From NCBI GenBank assembly GCA_017983515.1, contig JAGOBF010000002.1:62001-126000 (forward strand): a stretch of 64,000 nucleotides of DNA, in the 5' to 3' direction. The notes below the pieces were generated by a model. It was not told the DNA's origin. It made no database searches and saw nothing but the letters and a program-made list of their open reading frames with translations. The translations under genes and the position numbers were made by a program. Of the stretch, positions 51,975-60,479 are shown piece after piece (position 1 is the first letter of the stretch; each line of letters starts with the position of its first letter). Source of the DNA: Promineifilum sp. (GTDB lineage: Bacteria; Chloroflexota; Anaerolineae; Promineifilales; Promineifilaceae).

Positions 51975-53348
51975 TTATTGGGCCTGGCTCAACAGAGCCA
52001 GGTAACGGATGCTGGTGGCGATGCCCGCGTCGAAATTAGGCAAGTAAAAGCGTTCGTTGGGCGAATGGATCCGGTCGCCCGGTAAACCAAACCCCATCAG
52101 AACCGTCGGCAAACCCAGATCGGATTCGAATTGATTGACTACCGGGATAGAGCCGCCTTCGCGCATGAAGACGGCGGGGTGATTAAACGTGGCTTCGTAT
52201 GCCGCCGCGGCCGCGCGCATGGGTGGCGTATCGCGCTCGATCAGCGCGGCCCTTGATCCCCCGGCAACGTGGATGTCTATGTTCACGCTGGGGGGCAATA
52301 TGGAGTGGGCGAACTGTTCGAAAAGCGTGGTTATCTCGTCCGGGTCCTGATCGGGCACCAGGCGCATGGAAATCTTGGCGTGGGCGCGTGCCGGTAAGAC
52401 GGTCTTGGTTCCCTCGCCGATGTAGCCGCCGTACATGCCGGTTATATCCAGAGTAGGGCGGGCGCTCAGGCGTTCGACAAGCGTATATTCCGGCTCGCCC
52501 CAGGCCGCCGGAGCGCCCGTTTCGCGTAGCCATGCAGCCTCATTCAGCGGAAACTGGGCCAGCAACTCGCGTTCTTCCGCGGAGAGCGGCCGTACTCGAT
52601 CGTAGAACCCGGGAATGAGAATGTGGCCGTTTTCGTCCTTCAGACGTGCGATGAGATGGGCCAGGGCGTTGAGGGGATTGTTGATGCCGCCGCCATAGGA
52701 GCCGGAGTGCAGATCGCGGCCGGGGCCAGTGATATCGATCATCACGTGGCAGTTGCCCCGCAAACCGTACACCAACGCCGGCTTGCCAACGCCCAGTATA
52801 GAGGAATCGGAGATGAGTGCGGAGTCGGCCGCCAGCCGATCTGGATGGCGGGAGATGAATTCGTGCAAGTTCTCGCTGCCGATCTCTTCTTCACCTTCGA
52901 TAATGAATTTGACGTTGAGCGGCAGGCGACCCTCGGTACGCAGATAGGACTCGACGGCCTTCACGTGGACGTAGAGTTGTCCCTTGTCGTCGGCCGCGCC
53001 CCGAGCGTAGATGTAGCTATCTCGAATGGTGGGTTCAAATGGCGGTGTTTCCCACAGGTCAAGCGGTTCGGCTGGTTGCACGTCATAATGACCGTAAATG
53101 AGAACAGTGGGGGCTTCGCTGCCGGCGTGCAGCCAATCGCCATAGACGATGGGATGTCCCTTGGTCGCTATGACTTCGACGTGTTCCAGGCCGGCGCGGG
53201 TCATGGCCTGGCCAAGCCAGTTCGCTGCCGCCAGCGTGTCGGCATTCCGCGCCGGCTGTGTGCTGACGCTGGGAATCCGCAGAAAATCGATGAGTTCGTT
53301 CAGAAACGTGTCGTGATTATAGTGGGCGTATTCTAATGGGGTCGGCAT
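51975..53348 (-). CDS. M20/M25/M40 family dipeptidase
   Basis: A zinc-dependent peptidase: LIYGHYDVQPAEPLDLWETPPFEP carries the first His and Asp ligands. ARGAADDKGQLYVHVKAVE has the bridging Asp, IIEGEEEIGSENL the catalytic Glu pair and RGNCHVMIDITGPGRDLHSGSYGGG starts the dimerisation domain. 457 residues, the CNDP/PepV-like subgroup that cleaves dipeptides. Upstream of the esterase on the same strand with 5 bp spacing; probably one transcript. Divergent from scpB. Confidence 0.92.
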   Translation of the reverse strand: MPTPLEYAHYNHDTFLNELIDFLRIPSVSTQPARNADTLAAANWLGQAMTRAGLEHVEVIATKGHPIVYGDWLHAGSEAPTVLIYGHYDVQPAEPLDLWETPPFEPTIRDSYIYARGAADDKGQLYVHVKAVESYLRTEGRLPLNVKFIIEGEEEIGSENLHEFISRHPDRLAADSALISDSSILGVGKPALVYGLRGNCHVMIDITGPGRDLHSGSYGGGINNPLNALAHLIARLKDENGHILIPGFYDRVRPLSAEERELLAQFPLNEAAWLRETGAPAAWGEPEYTLVERLSARPTLDITGMYGGYIGEGTKTVLPARAHAKISMRLVPDQDPDEITTLFEQFAHSILPPSVNIDIHVAGGSRAALIERDTPPMRAAAAAYEATFNHPAVFMREGGSIPVVNQFESDLGLPTVLMGFGLPGDRIHSPNERFYLPNFDAGIATSIRYLALLSQAQ

Positions 53349-53451
53349 GATTTATTTCATTCAGAGCAGGATGTGTTATCATCGGTATCATATCTCTTTG
53401 GCAGCAGATTGTCCCGTTTGGTCATGAGAGCGGCCGCGCATTCGAGAGTCA

Positions 53452-54000
53452 ATGACTATAACAGATTTATGGCCGTCAGAGGAAGTGGTAACGACTGCTT
53501 CGCCCATTATGCTGCTGGAAAGCCTCCTGTTTGTGGCCAGTGGGCCTGTCTCGCCTTCGCGGCTGGCCGCCGCACTGGAGGTATCGCCGGCAACGGTTCA
53601 GGAGCTATTGCGCGAACTGGAGGCGGATTACAGCCGCCGTGGCCTACGTTTACAGTGGAGCGGGGGAGCGGTGCAGTTGACGACCGCGGCCGAATCCGGC
53701 GCGGCGGTCGAACGCTTTCTCGGGCTTGAGTTGACAACCCGCCTCAGTCAGGCGGCGCTGGAAGTGCTCGCTATCGTGGCCTATCTGCAGCCGGCCACGC
53801 GGCCGCAGATCGACCAGTTGCGCGGCGTTAATTCAGATGGCGCGCTACGCTCCTTGCTCAGCAAGGGATTAATCGAAGAGGTCGGGCGTCTGGAGAAACC
53901 GGGCCGCCCTATTCTCTATGGCACGACCCCCGATTTCCTGCAATCCTTTGGATTGGGCGCGCTAACAGAAATGCCGCCGCTGGATGACGAGGAAGAATAG
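53452..54000 (+). CDS. scpB: segregation and condensation protein B
   Basis: A winged-helix kleisin-binding protein that with ScpA and SMC condenses and segregates chromosomes. The blocks LLESLLFVASGPVSPSRLAAAL and LSQAALEVLAIVAYLQPATRPQIDQLRGVNSDGALRSLL are typical, as is IEEVGRLEKPGRPILYGTTPDFLQSFGL. 182 residues, normal. scpA, usually just upstream, is not in the window. The ribosomal pseudouridine synthase gene and cmk follow, a common arrangement. Confidence 0.94.
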   Translation: MTITDLWPSEEVVTTASPIMLLESLLFVASGPVSPSRLAAALEVSPATVQELLRELEADYSRRGLRLQWSGGAVQLTTAAESGAAVERFLGLELTTRLSQAALEVLAIVAYLQPATRPQIDQLRGVNSDGALRSLLSKGLIEEVGRLEKPGRPILYGTTPDFLQSFGLGALTEMPPLDDEEE

Positions 54001-54056
54001 AGCCTGGACGACCGGCCGAACAGTTGCTTCGGCGTTGGTCATCGTGAGAGAACTTG

Positions 54057-54878
54057 GTGGAAGAAAGATTGCAAAAAATCATGGCGCGGGCTGGTTTTGG
54101 CTCGCGCCGTTCATGCGAGACGATCATCAGCGACGGACGCGTGACCGTCAATGGTCGCATTGCCAAATTAGGTGATAAGGCCGATCCGACCCAGGATCGA
54201 GTCGAGGTAGACGGCCGACCACTGGGGTCGCAGGCGCAGGGCGGCCCGGATAATGACCTCATCTATATCGCTCTCAACAAACCGCGCGGGGTCATCTCTT
54301 CCCTGGAAGATGAGTTGGAGGCGGGGCGCACCACGGTACGCGACCTGATCGATGTCGACAATTCCCATCATATTTATCCGGTCGGTCGCCTCGACAAGCC
54401 GAGCGAAGGGCTTGTTCTCATGACGAATGACGGAGCGCTGGCGCACCGCTTGACCCACCCCCGTTACGGACACGAAAAAGTGTATGACGTCATCCTGGAG
54501 GGACATATCTCCGAGCGCGCTTTGGAGCAGTGGCGGCGGGGGGTGATGCTGGACGGCCGCATTACCGCCCCCGCGCCTATCGAACTGGTTGAGCGCGGCG
54601 CGGATAGCACCCGATTGCGCATCATCCTGCGCGAGGGGCGCAAGAGGCAGATCCGCCGCATCGCCGCCGGGTTAGGTCATCCCGTGCGGCGATTGATACG
54701 CGAGCGCATCGGGCCGCTGAGCCTGGGCGATTTGCAGCCCGGCCAGTGGCGTTCTCTGACCAGCCGCGAAGTCACTGAGCTTAAGCAAAGCGTGGTCGAT
54801 GACGTACCATCCCGCGATCCATCCCCCAACTATCCGAACAGGAAAAGGGAATCCCGTGCAGCCCGATCATCTACCTGA
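54057..54878 (+). CDS. rRNA pseudouridine synthase, RsuA/RluB family
   Basis: An S4 RNA-binding domain (EERLQKIMARAGFGSRRSCE and ISDGRVTVNGRIAKLGDKAD, residues 1-50) is followed by the catalytic domain. The invariant Asp lies in VGRLDKPSEGLVLMTNDG, and GRKRQIRRIAAGLGHPVRRLIRERIGP is the C-terminal signature. Most similar to RluB, which modifies 23S rRNA helix 89-type sites; the exact target is inferred. GTG at 54057 is preferred, with TTG at 54054 possible. The 3' end overlaps the start of cmk. Confidence 0.92.
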   Translation: MEERLQKIMARAGFGSRRSCETIISDGRVTVNGRIAKLGDKADPTQDRVEVDGRPLGSQAQGGPDNDLIYIALNKPRGVISSLEDELEAGRTTVRDLIDVDNSHHIYPVGRLDKPSEGLVLMTNDGALAHRLTHPRYGHEKVYDVILEGHISERALEQWRRGVMLDGRITAPAPIELVERGADSTRLRIILREGRKRQIRRIAAGLGHPVRRLIRERIGPLSLGDLQPGQWRSLTSREVTELKQSVVDDVPSRDPSPNYPNRKRESRAARSST

Positions 54879-55566
54879 TGTCATCACTATTGACGGGCCG
54901 GCTGCTTCCGGCAAGTCGACAATTGGCTTGATGCTCGCCCAACGTTTGGACTATCTTTGCCTCGATACGGGCTCCATGTATCGTGCATTGACTCTGGCCG
55001 CCATTCTGCAGGGCATTTCACCCGACGATGAGACCCGCATCACTCGCCTGGCTTCGGAATGCGATCTGGACATTATCCCCTTGTCTAAAGAGACGGACGG
55101 CCGCCATTACACTGTGTTGCTCGACGGCGTCGACGTGACTTGGGATTTGCGCTTGCCGCAGGTTGATGCCGCTGTCTCGCAGGTATCGACTTTCCCCGGC
55201 GTCCGTGCGCGGATGGTGGAGCGCCAGCGTGCTGTGGGGCGGCGCGGGCGAGTCATCATGATCGGCCGCGACATCGGCACGGTGGTGATGCCCGATGCGG
55301 GGCTCAAGCTATACATCACCGCCTCCCCGGAGGAGCGCGCTCGCCGCCGGTTGATCGATCGGCTACGTCAGGGCAATGATGATGCATATCAATCGATTCT
55401 GGCCGACGTCGTTCGCCGCGATCAGATCGACGGCAGCCGCGTTCATTCGCCGATGCGGCCCGCAGCCGACGCCATTACCATCGACACGACCGGCCGTGAC
55501 GCCGAGATGGTCATCGAGGAGATCATGTCGATTCTCAATCACTCTCAACCTGAAGGACGAGCCTGA
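54856..55566 (+). CDS. cmk: cytidylate kinase
   Basis: Phosphorylates CMP and dCMP with ATP. P-loop ITIDGPAASGKSTIG (about residues 9-23), LDTGSMYRALTLAAI and VMIGRDIGTVVMPDAGLKLYITASPEERARRR are diagnostic. GTG 54856 with AGGAAAAGG upstream is taken as start (236 residues); ATG 54799 would lie well inside the upstream gene and add a non-conserved tail. Stop TGA overlaps the ATG of the next gene by one base. Confidence 0.93.
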   Translation: MQPDHLPDVITIDGPAASGKSTIGLMLAQRLDYLCLDTGSMYRALTLAAILQGISPDDETRITRLASECDLDIIPLSKETDGRHYTVLLDGVDVTWDLRLPQVDAAVSQVSTFPGVRARMVERQRAVGRRGRVIMIGRDIGTVVMPDAGLKLYITASPEERARRRLIDRLRQGNDDAYQSILADVVRRDQIDGSRVHSPMRPAADAITIDTTGRDAEMVIEEIMSILNHSQPEGRA

Positions 55567-57014
55567 TGGCGCTGTTCCAGGAAATTGACCCGTTGACCTT
55601 TGCCGGCGGCCGGATCGTTGGCATCCAGCCGGGTAGCGTAGCGGCTGGGCTTGATCTGCGACCGGGCGACGAGTTGTTGGCGATCAACGACCAGGCGGTC
55701 GAAGATATCATCGACGTGCAATTCTATGCTGCCGAAGAGGAACTCCAACTGCGCGTCCGCCGCGACGGCGAGATACTACTCTTCGAGGCCGACCGCAACT
55801 ACGAGCAGATGCTGGGATTGGAGTTTGCCCACCCAACTTTCGACGTTGACATTCGTCGGTGCAATAATCTGTGCGAATTTTGCTTCGTCCTCCAGATGGG
55901 GCCGCAGTTTCGGCGCACGCTCTACATTAAGGACGATGATTATCGCTACTCCTTTCTCTTTGGTCATTACGTCACGCTCACGAATCTGAGCGACCACGAC
56001 TGGTGGCGCATCGAGAACATGCGCCTGTCACCCTTGTACATATCGGTTCACGTGACGGATACGGAAGTGCGGCGCCGCTTTCTGCGCAACCCTCATGCCG
56101 GCGACATCATGGAACAGCTACGACGGCTGGCGGAATGGAACATCGAAGTCCACGCTCAGCTCGTCATCGTTCCGGGCTTCAACGACGGTGAATGGCTAGC
56201 CCGGTCTGTGCGCGAGTTGGCTACGCTGTGGCCGCAGGATGGGGGCGGCGGCGTGGTCTCGGTCAGTGTCGTCCCGGTCGGCCTAACGCGCCATCACAAG
56301 TACGGGATGCGGCCGCACACTCGTGAAGAGGCCGCGGCCACGCTGGACTACGTCGAATCTCTGCAACTCGAATTCCTCGACCGCTTTGATATTCGCTTTA
56401 TCTATCCAACGGACGAATGGTATCTGGTCACCGGCCGGGAAGTGCCGCCGCTCGATAACTACGACGGCCATGAATTACATGAGAACGGCCTCGGCATGGT
56501 GCGTGCTTTTCTCGATGACTGGGCCGTCATTCGTCGGGAAATCGCTGTGGCCCCCGCGAAGCCCGCACCGCGCGCGGTGACGCTGGTCACCGGCGCTTTG
56601 TTCGCGCCTACCCTGCGACAGACGGCCGCTGAATTCGCGTCTCTAACCGGTTGCGACGTCCGGGTCTTGGAAATTCGAAATGTGCGTCTGGGCGAGACCA
56701 TTACGGTCGCCGGCTTGCTCAACGGCAGCGACGTCTTGCAACAATTGCGCGACGCCGGCATCGGTGATCTGGTCGTCTTGCCGCGGGTCATGTTCGATCA
56801 TCCCGACGTCATCTCGCTCGATAATATTTCTCCCCAGGACGTTGCCAATCAACTAGATCGCCCCGTGGCTCTGGCCGACGCATTGGGCGACGTCTGGGAC
56901 GCATTGCTCGGAGAATCGAAATTAATGTACCGGCCGGGTGTAGCCCCGGCCAGTACGATTGACTTGAAGGTGTTGGGGAACGGCGCCAACGGATCGGCCG
57001 CCCATCTATCCTGA
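55566..57014 (+). CDS. DUF512 / PDZ-radical SAM-like iron-sulfur protein
   Basis: Domains: an N-terminal PDZ-like segment (1-75, GRIVGIQPGSVAAGLDLRPGDELLAIND), a radical-SAM-type core with the cluster motif RRCNNLCEFCFV (Cys-x3-Cys-x2-Cys, about residues 97-106), and the C-terminal DUF512 domain (~275-470, GALFAPTLRQTAAEFASLTG). The natural reaction of this family, common in Firmicutes, cyanobacteria and Chloroflexota, is unknown. It often neighbours der/engA; here it is the last gene of scpB-rlu-cmk. 482 residues, normal. Confidence 0.88.
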   Translation: MALFQEIDPLTFAGGRIVGIQPGSVAAGLDLRPGDELLAINDQAVEDIIDVQFYAAEEELQLRVRRDGEILLFEADRNYEQMLGLEFAHPTFDVDIRRCNNLCEFCFVLQMGPQFRRTLYIKDDDYRYSFLFGHYVTLTNLSDHDWWRIENMRLSPLYISVHVTDTEVRRRFLRNPHAGDIMEQLRRLAEWNIEVHAQLVIVPGFNDGEWLARSVRELATLWPQDGGGGVVSVSVVPVGLTRHHKYGMRPHTREEAAATLDYVESLQLEFLDRFDIRFIYPTDEWYLVTGREVPPLDNYDGHELHENGLGMVRAFLDDWAVIRREIAVAPAKPAPRAVTLVTGALFAPTLRQTAAEFASLTGCDVRVLEIRNVRLGETITVAGLLNGSDVLQQLRDAGIGDLVVLPRVMFDHPDVISLDNISPQDVANQLDRPVALADALGDVWDALLGESKLMYRPGVAPASTIDLKVLGNGANGSAAHLS

Positions 57015-57049
57015 CCCCGGTATGGAAGCGGTTGGCGGCCGCCTCGCGT

Positions 57050-60000
57050 TTAATGGCGCAAGATCGTCGGCAACAGGACTCTCTGCTCGCCTTCGGTCAC
57101 CCCCTTGATCTTTAGGCTGACAGTTGCCACATTCGAAAGCTGCTCATTGTCGGCCTGGTATGTGAAAGTGTCCGTACCGGCATAACCCGCATTGGGCACG
57201 TAGGTAAATGCCCCGTTGGCGCTCAGCGTCACTTTCCCGTGGCTGGGCTGGGCGCCTATCTTGGCCGTCATCACCCCCGACAGCGGATCGACATCATTGG
57301 CGAGGACGCCTGGCGCGGGAATTATTAGCGTCTCATCGGCGTTCATTTCGTAGGCATCGTCCACGGCGACCGGCGGCCCATTAGGGTCCAGAATCGTGAT
57401 CACGACCGTGGCCGTATTCGATGACAACCCGTTATTGGCCTGATACGAAAAGCTGTCCTGCGCCGAATAGTCGAAGGAGGGCGTGTAGCTGAACGAGCCA
57501 TTGGCATTAAGCGTCACAACTCCTTCGATCGGTTCACCGATCAGAATCGCTTCCATTGGCAGTTGCCCGGGGCTTTTGTCATTGCCCAATAAGCCCGGAG
57601 CCGGAACTGTCAAGGTTTCGCCAATGGCGACTGTATAGCTGTCAGCCACGGCCGTCGGTGGAACGAGCGTCACGTCGATGGTTACGCGAGCCACATTCGA
57701 CTCCAGACCGTTACTGGCTTTGTAGGTAAACTCATCGATGCCCACAAATTCGTTGTCCGGAGTGTAGGTCAGGCCGCCGTTCGCCTGTAGGGTCACTTTG
57801 CCGTGGGCGGGCGATTCGACAAGCACTGCTGCTAGCGGATTGGAAGACGGATTATCGTCGTTGCCCAGCACGCCGGGCGGGTTAACCTTCAATTGGCTGT
57901 TGATCGACGTGCTGAAGTTATCGGGATTAGCCAGAGGCATGCCGGCAAAGCGGTAATCGTCGGCATGGAGAGAGCCGGCCGCAACCCCCTTGAGCAGGAT
58001 CGAATCCCCGCCCGGCAAACTGATCAGCGTATCAGCTCCCTGGGCCTGAACAGTCAAATCGCCAGGTTTCAGGGCGCTGTGGGTGCTAAAGTCGAGGAAA
58101 TCATTGCTCTCCGGGCCGGGCGTGAAATCCGTCAGGTTGTCATCACCACTTCCGGCTTTGTAAAAGAAGGCGTCATTCCCCGGGCCGCCGGTTAAGGTAT
58201 CGTCTCCGCCGGCCCCTTCCAGCCGATTATTCAAAGAATCGCCCACCAGAGTGTCGGCCAACGGTGAGCCGATGATGCGCTCGATAGAGCGCAATGAATC
58301 CCCTGCAGCGTCCCCGCCTGCAGCGACGCCGGTGAACAGGTTAATGGTCACCGCGCTGGTTGACCCGGAATAGGAGGCCGTATCTTCACCGGTGCCCCCG
58401 ATCAGGCGGTCGGCGCCAGCCGCGCCAGTGAGGATATCATTGCCGGCTCCGCCCTTGAGTACGTCCAGTGCAGCACCGGCGTCGACCTGATCATGTCCTC
58501 GATGCGCCAGCATTACATCGTTGCCCGCCGTGCCGGAGAGCGCATCGGCGTCTGGCGTACCAGTGTGTGTCACCGGCAGGCTGATGCCCAGCGTGGGGCC
58601 ACCCTGGATGAGATAGACGTAGCCCATATCGTTATTCACACCGGGGCCGGCATTCGGCGCGCCGATGAGAAATTCATCGTAGCCGTCGCCGTTGATGTCG
58701 CCGGCCGGGCTGATGGTTTGTCCGGTTTGGTCACCCGACAGGGCGCCATCCAGTCGAAATCCGCCGCCACCCAGAGCGTCCAGCGATAGCGACGCATCAA
58801 AACTCGTCCGTCCCAATACGACGTAGGTCTTTCCGGCGAAGCGCATGCCGCCTGCGCCGGCGGTTGATGCGCCGATAATGACGTCTTCCAATCCATCGCC
58901 GTTCACGTCGGCCGCGCCAACCGCCGTACCGACCTCGCCATTGGCCTCGCTGCTGACGAGCCGGAACCCGTTGGAGCCGTTCAAGGCGGACAAATTAAAT
59001 GTGGCCGGATATGACGCTTGCCCCAACACGACATAAGCTTCGCCCGTATGGGCAGCGGCATAAGGCGCGCCGATGACCAGATCGAAGCGACCGTCGCCGT
59101 TGACATCGCCCGCCGGGGCGACAGACCGGCCGGCATTATCGCCTTTAGTGATGCCCTCAATGCGGAAGCCGTTGCTGCCATTTAGGCCGGCCAGATTAAA
59201 TTTATCCGTGAAGGTAGGTTGACCTAAGATGATGTAGATGGTTCCGGTGTCCAGCGAACGGCCGGTCAGATAGCTGCCGGCGACAATGGCGATGTCATCA
59301 TAGCCGTCCTGATTCAGATCGCCAGCCGATTGGAGAATCTTGCCGGTTGAGCTTTCGGCGGCCACGCCATTGATCAAAAAGCCGTTGGAGCCGTTCAGCG
59401 TGCCCAGGTCGATCACCGGTGAGAACGAATGACGACCCATTACGACAAATGCCTGGCCCACCCACTCTTTGCCGCCGACAGTGGCCTCCGGCGCGCCGAT
59501 GAGCATATCATCATAGCCGTCGCCGTTGATGTCGCCCGCCTGAGCTACGCCGGCTCCTGCCCGCGCATCGGCCACAATCCCGTCGATTCGAAAACCGTTG
59601 GTGCCGCTCAACGTCTCCAGATCGAGTTGTGCGGTAAACGTGGCTCGGCCGAAGATAACATAGGCTGCGCCGGCGTCTTCGATGTCGTCGTCAGCCTCTA
59701 CCCCGGGTGCGCCAATAATCAAGTCACCATAGCCATCTTTGTTGACATCACCAGCCCCACTCACTGCGTATCCGACTTCATCGTTGAACGCCAGGCCACT
59801 CACGCGAAAGCCATTGTTGCCATCCAGATCGTTGAGAGAGAGTGACGTGGGGTTGGTCGTCCGGCCAAATATAACGTAGGCTTCGCCCGCACTCTGCGTA
59901 CCGTTGGGAGAAGCCAACGGCGCGCCGATGATAAAATCATCTAATCCATCGCCGTTAATATCTCCGGTGTTTCGCAGCGATCGTCCGGCCTGATCGTCAT

Positions 60001-60241
60001 CGTTTCGCCCGGTGATACGGTAGCCGTTTGGCCCGTTTAATGAGCCCAGGCCGATCACAACGTCGGCGGCTCCACTCTTGCCATTCCCGTTTCCAAGCAC
60101 ATTTCCGGCCGTTAAAAAACAAACGAGCAGCGAGACCAGGCCAATGAAATAAGCGCGACGAGACAGGCCAACAACTCTGCTCCGGCCACCGTGCTGGCGC
60201 GTGACGGACACGCTGAAATGGATCAATTGAGCGATTTTCAT
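57050..60241 (-). CDS. secreted FG-GAP / RTX / Ig-like surface protein, 1063 aa
   Basis: An N-terminal signal peptide (hydrophobic ISLVSLLVCFLTAG-like stretch at ~31-50) is followed by seven FG-GAP (integrin-alpha type) repeats, each with a Ca-binding D-x-N-x-D-G-x-D loop (for example DINGDGLDDFIIGAP, DVNGDGRFDLVIGAP). This predicts a seven-bladed propeller at ~60-560. Then come RTX-like glycine/Asp repeats (GGAGNDILTGAAGADRLIGG, ~580-680) and three VCBS/Ig-like repeats of ~90 residues (PGVLGNDD..., PGLLGNDK..., PGVLANDVDP). Probably a calcium-dependent adhesin or matrix protein; it has no sortase motif and ends LLPTILRH. Confidence 0.88.
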   Translation of the reverse strand: MKIAQLIHFSVSVTRQHGGRSRVVGLSRRAYFIGLVSLLVCFLTAGNVLGNGNGKSGAADVVIGLGSLNGPNGYRITGRNDDDQAGRSLRNTGDINGDGLDDFIIGAPLASPNGTQSAGEAYVIFGRTTNPTSLSLNDLDGNNGFRVSGLAFNDEVGYAVSGAGDVNKDGYGDLIIGAPGVEADDDIEDAGAAYVIFGRATFTAQLDLETLSGTNGFRIDGIVADARAGAGVAQAGDINGDGYDDMLIGAPEATVGGKEWVGQAFVVMGRHSFSPVIDLGTLNGSNGFLINGVAAESSTGKILQSAGDLNQDGYDDIAIVAGSYLTGRSLDTGTIYIILGQPTFTDKFNLAGLNGSNGFRIEGITKGDNAGRSVAPAGDVNGDGRFDLVIGAPYAAAHTGEAYVVLGQASYPATFNLSALNGSNGFRLVSSEANGEVGTAVGAADVNGDGLEDVIIGASTAGAGGMRFAGKTYVVLGRTSFDASLSLDALGGGGFRLDGALSGDQTGQTISPAGDINGDGYDEFLIGAPNAGPGVNNDMGYVYLIQGGPTLGISLPVTHTGTPDADALSGTAGNDVMLAHRGHDQVDAGAALDVLKGGAGNDILTGAAGADRLIGGTGEDTASYSGSTSAVTINLFTGVAAGGDAAGDSLRSIERIIGSPLADTLVGDSLNNRLEGAGGDDTLTGGPGNDAFFYKAGSGDDNLTDFTPGPESNDFLDFSTHSALKPGDLTVQAQGADTLISLPGGDSILLKGVAAGSLHADDYRFAGMPLANPDNFSTSINSQLKVNPPGVLGNDDNPSSNPLAAVLVESPAHGKVTLQANGGLTYTPDNEFVGIDEFTYKASNGLESNVARVTIDVTLVPPTAVADSYTVAIGETLTVPAPGLLGNDKSPGQLPMEAILIGEPIEGVVTLNANGSFSYTPSFDYSAQDSFSYQANNGLSSNTATVVITILDPNGPPVAVDDAYEMNADETLIIPAPGVLANDVDPLSGVMTAKIGAQPSHGKVTLSANGAFTYVPNAGYAGTDTFTYQADNEQLSNVATVSLKIKGVTEGEQRVLLPTILRH

Positions 60242-60355
60242 TTGGTACTACCTTATATGATTTATTTTGGCTATAACTGCCGGGATTGGCTCAGCCACCA
60301 TGTCGGCGTCCGGACCGACGTCGGCATCCGGACCGACGTCGGCAATAGTACCAAA
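60241..60355. repeat. inverted repeat with tandem palindromic 18-bp units upstream of the surface protein gene
   Basis: Perfect 10-bp arms TTTGGTACTA (60241-60250) and TAGTACCAAA (60346-60355) enclose two and a third copies of an 18-bp unit (60302-60319, 60320-60337, 60338-60343; one base differs). The units contain the palindromes CCGACGTCGG and TCCGGA. The left arm covers the start codon region of the surface protein gene, so it could be a regulatory hairpin or a repeated operator. It does not look like a transposon end. Confidence 0.5.
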
Positions 60356-60429
60356 AAAATGGGAGGAACCAATTTTTACAGCCCGAATTCCTTCATGTGA
60401 CCCGCATGCCGGTTGTGGGATAATTCGCT

Positions 60430-60444
60430 GTCCTCAATGAGGAC
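60430..60444. promoter_or_regulatory. perfect 15-bp dyad upstream of the third ABC exporter
   Basis: GTCCTCA-A-TGAGGAC, 36 bp before the ATG at 60480. It could be an operator. It is followed by GGGATTGAAAC at 60462-60472, which resembles the end of many CRISPR repeats but is single. Confidence 0.35.
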
Positions 60445-60479
60445 TGCTCCGTCGGCAGATAGGGATTGAAACAAATTCT

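Noticed and set aside
60241-60355. MITE or insertion-sequence ends
   Set aside because: The inverted arms are only 10 bp, there is no target-site duplication, and one arm contains the start-codon region of the neighbouring gene.
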